From contig FN649731.1 of assembly GCA_000310025.1 (NCBI GenBank), forward strand, positions 2,673,575-2,722,798: DNA of 49,224 nucleotides, written 5' to 3'. Under the pieces are notes generated by a model. The model saw only the letters and a program-made list of their open reading frames with translations. It was not told the DNA's origin and did not search any database. This document shows, in pieces, positions 47,163-49,224 of the stretch. The first letter of the stretch is position 1. Each line of letters opens with the position of its first letter. Origin of the DNA: Ectocarpus siliculosus. Its lineage: Eukaryota > Sar > Phaeophyceae > Ectocarpales > Ectocarpaceae. A program made the position numbers and the translations under genes.

Positions 47163-47201
<39 letters not shown>

Positions 47202-48333
47202 CGGCTCATCAGACTCTTAAACAACGGGAGTTCTTGTCCAGTGTGATCATCGCGTCTCGAGCTGAAGTGTGCAGTCCACCCGCAGCCTACAACATCGGCA
47301 CTAACACCACAACAACAATCGTGCAAATGCAGACCAGGAGGGAGACGAGGCCGAAGGGAGCGGCGCGGGTTTGGGGGGCTCCGCCGACGGAAAGGATGGG
47401 TCCGAAGGAGGCGGTGGGGGTTGGGGGGGGGGTTCGGCCGACGGCGAGGATACCGAGGAAGAGACCGAGGAGGAAAGGGAAGCACGGATGGCGGAGTACG
47501 CGGCGGCGAAGGCGGAGGAAGACGCGATTAAGCAGGTGGGCGCTGCTGCACTCTCACGAAGGAAGTAGGCTGACCGGTTCCCTGGCGCCACGGAGGGGTG
47601 GGTGTTGTCTTGTGGCCGGCAACCCTCGGCTACCGAACGGTCCTGCTGGCCTTGTTCTGGATGGCTTTGCCACTTGGAACTTCTGGTACAGTTTTTTTTT
47701 TCTTCTTCTTTCGCCCTACGGTCGTTTGGTCGGGCACCGTTTGCGGCCTGGTCGATTCTACACACCGCTCGTCTCTAAGTATTGTTTTTAATCTTGGCGT
47801 TCAGGTCTCGTTTATCGATGCGTGTTGATGGCTTTAGGTTGCATCAGGAGACATTCAGGCGTCGCTTGCTGCCGCAACGAACGTTACTACAGGATTTTTG
47901 GCAAACCCGGGCGTACACGTCTTCGTTGCAGTGTTTCCCGGCGCACCTAGCCGCAAGCGAGCGACCATTGCCTGCAGCCTCCCAACCCCCGCCTTTGCAT
48001 AGCCGCCGTTTTGTCCAGTCTCTCACGAACGAATCGAATCGAACGTGGATTCTCGGACGTCTCGCAGGAGCGCAGGGCTATCCGCGAGAACCCCGCCGTG
48101 ATCCCCAAGCTAGGCGCCTTCTTCGTGCACGACGACAGGGGAGGGGGCGGCGGCGGCGGCGGCGGCGGCGGATCCGTCGGCATGGCACGTGCCGGCAAGC
48201 AGCAGCAGCAGCAGCGGCGGGACGGAGAGGAGGGGTCCGGCGAGGAGGAGGAGGAGGAGGAGGGGGTGGGGCGGTGGCGTGCGGACGCTCTGCCTTCCCC
48301 GAAGAAGAACAAGGGCGGTGGCGTGGAGCGGCG
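46025..48333 (+). CDS. CASC3/Barentsz-type exon junction complex protein, 5' part, 3' end outside window
   Basis: CASC3 (Barentsz, MLN51) binds eIF4AIII in the exon junction complex and affects mRNA localisation and decay. Three exons fit in phase: 46025-46279, 47338-47535 and 48068-48333, donors GTACGT, GTGGGC and GTGAGT. The start ATG follows GACC and opens MSSRRRKMSEDEGSSEEEDD. The first 150 residues are acidic and Gly/Ala-rich, as in the family. Exon 3 gives ERRAIRENPAVIPKLGAFFV and HDDRG, matching the NPAxIPxxGxFFxHDDR core of the Btz (SELOR) domain. Right after HDDR comes an insertion of about ten Gly, then Gln and Glu runs, where related proteins go on to a W-containing LWxDxxxWxHDxF segment. 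That second half is not in the window, and the final donor shows the gene continues. The identification rests mainly on one motif. Confidence 0.72.
46666..46709 (+). repeat. Dispersed 44-base repeat, copy 2
   Basis: Exact match over 44 bases to 34868-34911, in the same orientation, here in the first intron of the CASC3-type gene. The A-rich left flank is again similar. Confidence 0.85.
47167..47200. repeat. (GA)n microsatellite in an intron
   Basis: About 34 bases of GA dinucleotide in the first intron of the CASC3-type gene. The Arg-Glu open frame across it is not coding. Confidence 0.9.
48141..48262. repeat. Cluster of coding triplet repeats in the Btz exon
   Basis: GGC triplets (polyGly), CAG triplets (five Gln) and GAG triplets (seven Glu) follow one another within 120 bases of exon 3, right after the HDDR of the Btz domain. 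Confidence 0.85.
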
Positions 48334-49224
48334 GTGAGTGCGCGAGGAAGGTTGAGGTTGCATGGGCTGTGTGTATGTGTGTGTGTGTTAATAATTAGCG
48401 TCGACCGCGCTAACCGGCTGACCAATGAAAAGACGTCAGTCTTAGTGCGGTTGTGTGTGTGCGTTGATTTAGCATCGTGCCGCACTAAAACCGGCTGATC
48501 AATTGCTAAGACGCCAGTCTCAGTGTGGCTAAGAACATGGGTGCTTCTAAGTAGTGGTCATGCTTGTGTATTCTTTCGTTGTCATCGTCACGCCTGTCGA
48601 ACGAGACTAGGTCGAACAGATATTAGGGGGCTAAAAAAATGGCAAACAACACCTTCTCGTCCGAGGGACAGGAGCAGACTAGCCGGGAAGTGTGTGTGTG
48701 TATAGTACTAATGTTTTGAGCGACGTTGGTGCTGTCGCTTATGCTAATACAATAGTCGTGGTGATGCCACTCGTGCAGGAACCTAAGCCCGTGGTAGCGA
48801 TTTTGCTCTGATGCTCATTGTTGATGGGGATAGCAGACTAATAGGTCATCCTCGCGTACACTGTGTTGTTTTCGTTGCTGCTTTTGTGGGTTTCTCCCCC
48901 GGTGCTCTCTGCTGTTGGTCGGCTTATTTTTTATTTTTCGGAGAGCCTTGTATTTTTATATTGTGAGGAGTCTTGCCCAGCATCCTTGTTCGGGATGATG
49001 TACCGTCTTCTGTGCACATGCGCCCCGAGGCGTGGATGGTTCTGTGTGCTCATACGTCTATGCACCTATTCTGTCACGAACATTTGTAACGGAAACTACC
49101 CGTTTTTTTTTGCTCGTTTGTTTAGAAATTGTTTCACCCACACTTGCGATATTTTTGGGACCTGTCCCGCATCTTTTCGGATTTTTTTTTCATGGCACGC
49201 ATTTCACAGATCTCCGAAACTTGC
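48334..49224. other. Intron of the CASC3-type gene running off the window
   Basis: The stretch follows the GTGAGT donor at 48334. I looked for the missing W-containing half of the Btz domain and did not find it. The main structure is a two-unit tandem repeat at 48392-48545. The right end is T-rich. Confidence 0.5.
48392..48545. repeat. Two degenerate tandem copies of a 77-base unit
   Basis: CCGGCTG at 48414 and 48491 marks matching positions. Around them the copies share CGCxCTAA..CCGGCTGA, then AAGACG(T/C)CAGTCT(T/C)AGTG, with scattered changes. It lies in the intron after the Btz exon. Confidence 0.75.

Noticed and set aside
46895-47791. Plus-strand 298-codon open frame covering exon 2 of the CASC3-type gene
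   Set aside because: It is in the wrong frame relative to the acidic exon 47338-47535 and includes a translated GA microsatellite and an arginine run. The acidic frame fits exon 1 and exon 3 phases.
1-49224. Search for CRISPR arrays, bacterial operons, toxin-antitoxin or phage systems
   Set aside because: The 43-base units are degenerate, lack unique spacers and invert in the middle, and no cas-like or prokaryotic gene is present. The window is eukaryotic nuclear DNA.

Overview
This is a window of nuclear DNA from a eukaryote with long introns and small exons. No bacterial operons, Shine-Dalgarno sites or CRISPR arrays are visible. Coding sequence comes as exons of about 70-450 bases joined by GT-AG introns of roughly 0.1-1.8 kb. 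Neighbouring genes mostly alternate strands, and simple repeats are frequent. The ankyrin-repeat protein at 4.6 kb, the intron density and the flagellum-type gene suggest a stramenopile, most likely a brown alga of the Ectocarpus type. That placement is an inference from style and remembered family resemblance, not a database result.

From left to right: (1) 495-4046, minus strand, the N-terminal half of VPS15 (PIK3R4), the pseudokinase-like regulatory subunit of the class III PI3-kinase, running off the left edge. (2) 4586-6019, plus, an intronless ankyrin-repeat protein whose expected C-terminus lies out of frame at 6000-6116. (3) 6.1-13.0 kb, no convincing gene but several degenerate repeats, including a roughly 900-base array of 43-base units that switches orientation in the middle. 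(4) 13003-27630, minus, a 20-exon gene for a coiled-coil protein of about 1,053 residues that I do not recognise; every exon junction was checked for phase. A retrotransposon integrase remnant and a 66-base tandem repeat sit in its introns. (5) 28219-31806, plus, the complete retromer subunit VPS26 in nine exons, including a start exon that ends with the ATG and one GC-AG intron. (6) 33120-34131, minus, a three-exon gene for a small probable membrane protein. (7) 34550-42576, plus, a CFAP20-domain protein resembling CFAP20DC, with a very long low-complexity tail. (8) 42.6-46.0 kb, non-coding, with tRNA-like promoter motifs. (9) 46025-48333, plus, the 5' part of a CASC3/Barentsz-type exon junction complex protein, running off the right edge.

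Three gene pairs are head to head and share short upstream regions: VPS15 with the ankyrin gene (about 540 bases), the coiled-coil gene with VPS26 (about 590), and the small membrane protein with the CFAP20-domain gene (about 420). VPS15 (PI3P production on endosomes) and VPS26 (retromer cargo sorting) act in connected endosomal steps, but they are about 24 kb apart and I see no evidence that they are co-regulated. The most novel-looking items are the inverting 43-base repeat array, the unrecognised coiled-coil protein, the small membrane protein paired with a flagellar-type gene, and the large low-complexity insertions inside the conserved VPS15 and Barentsz domains.
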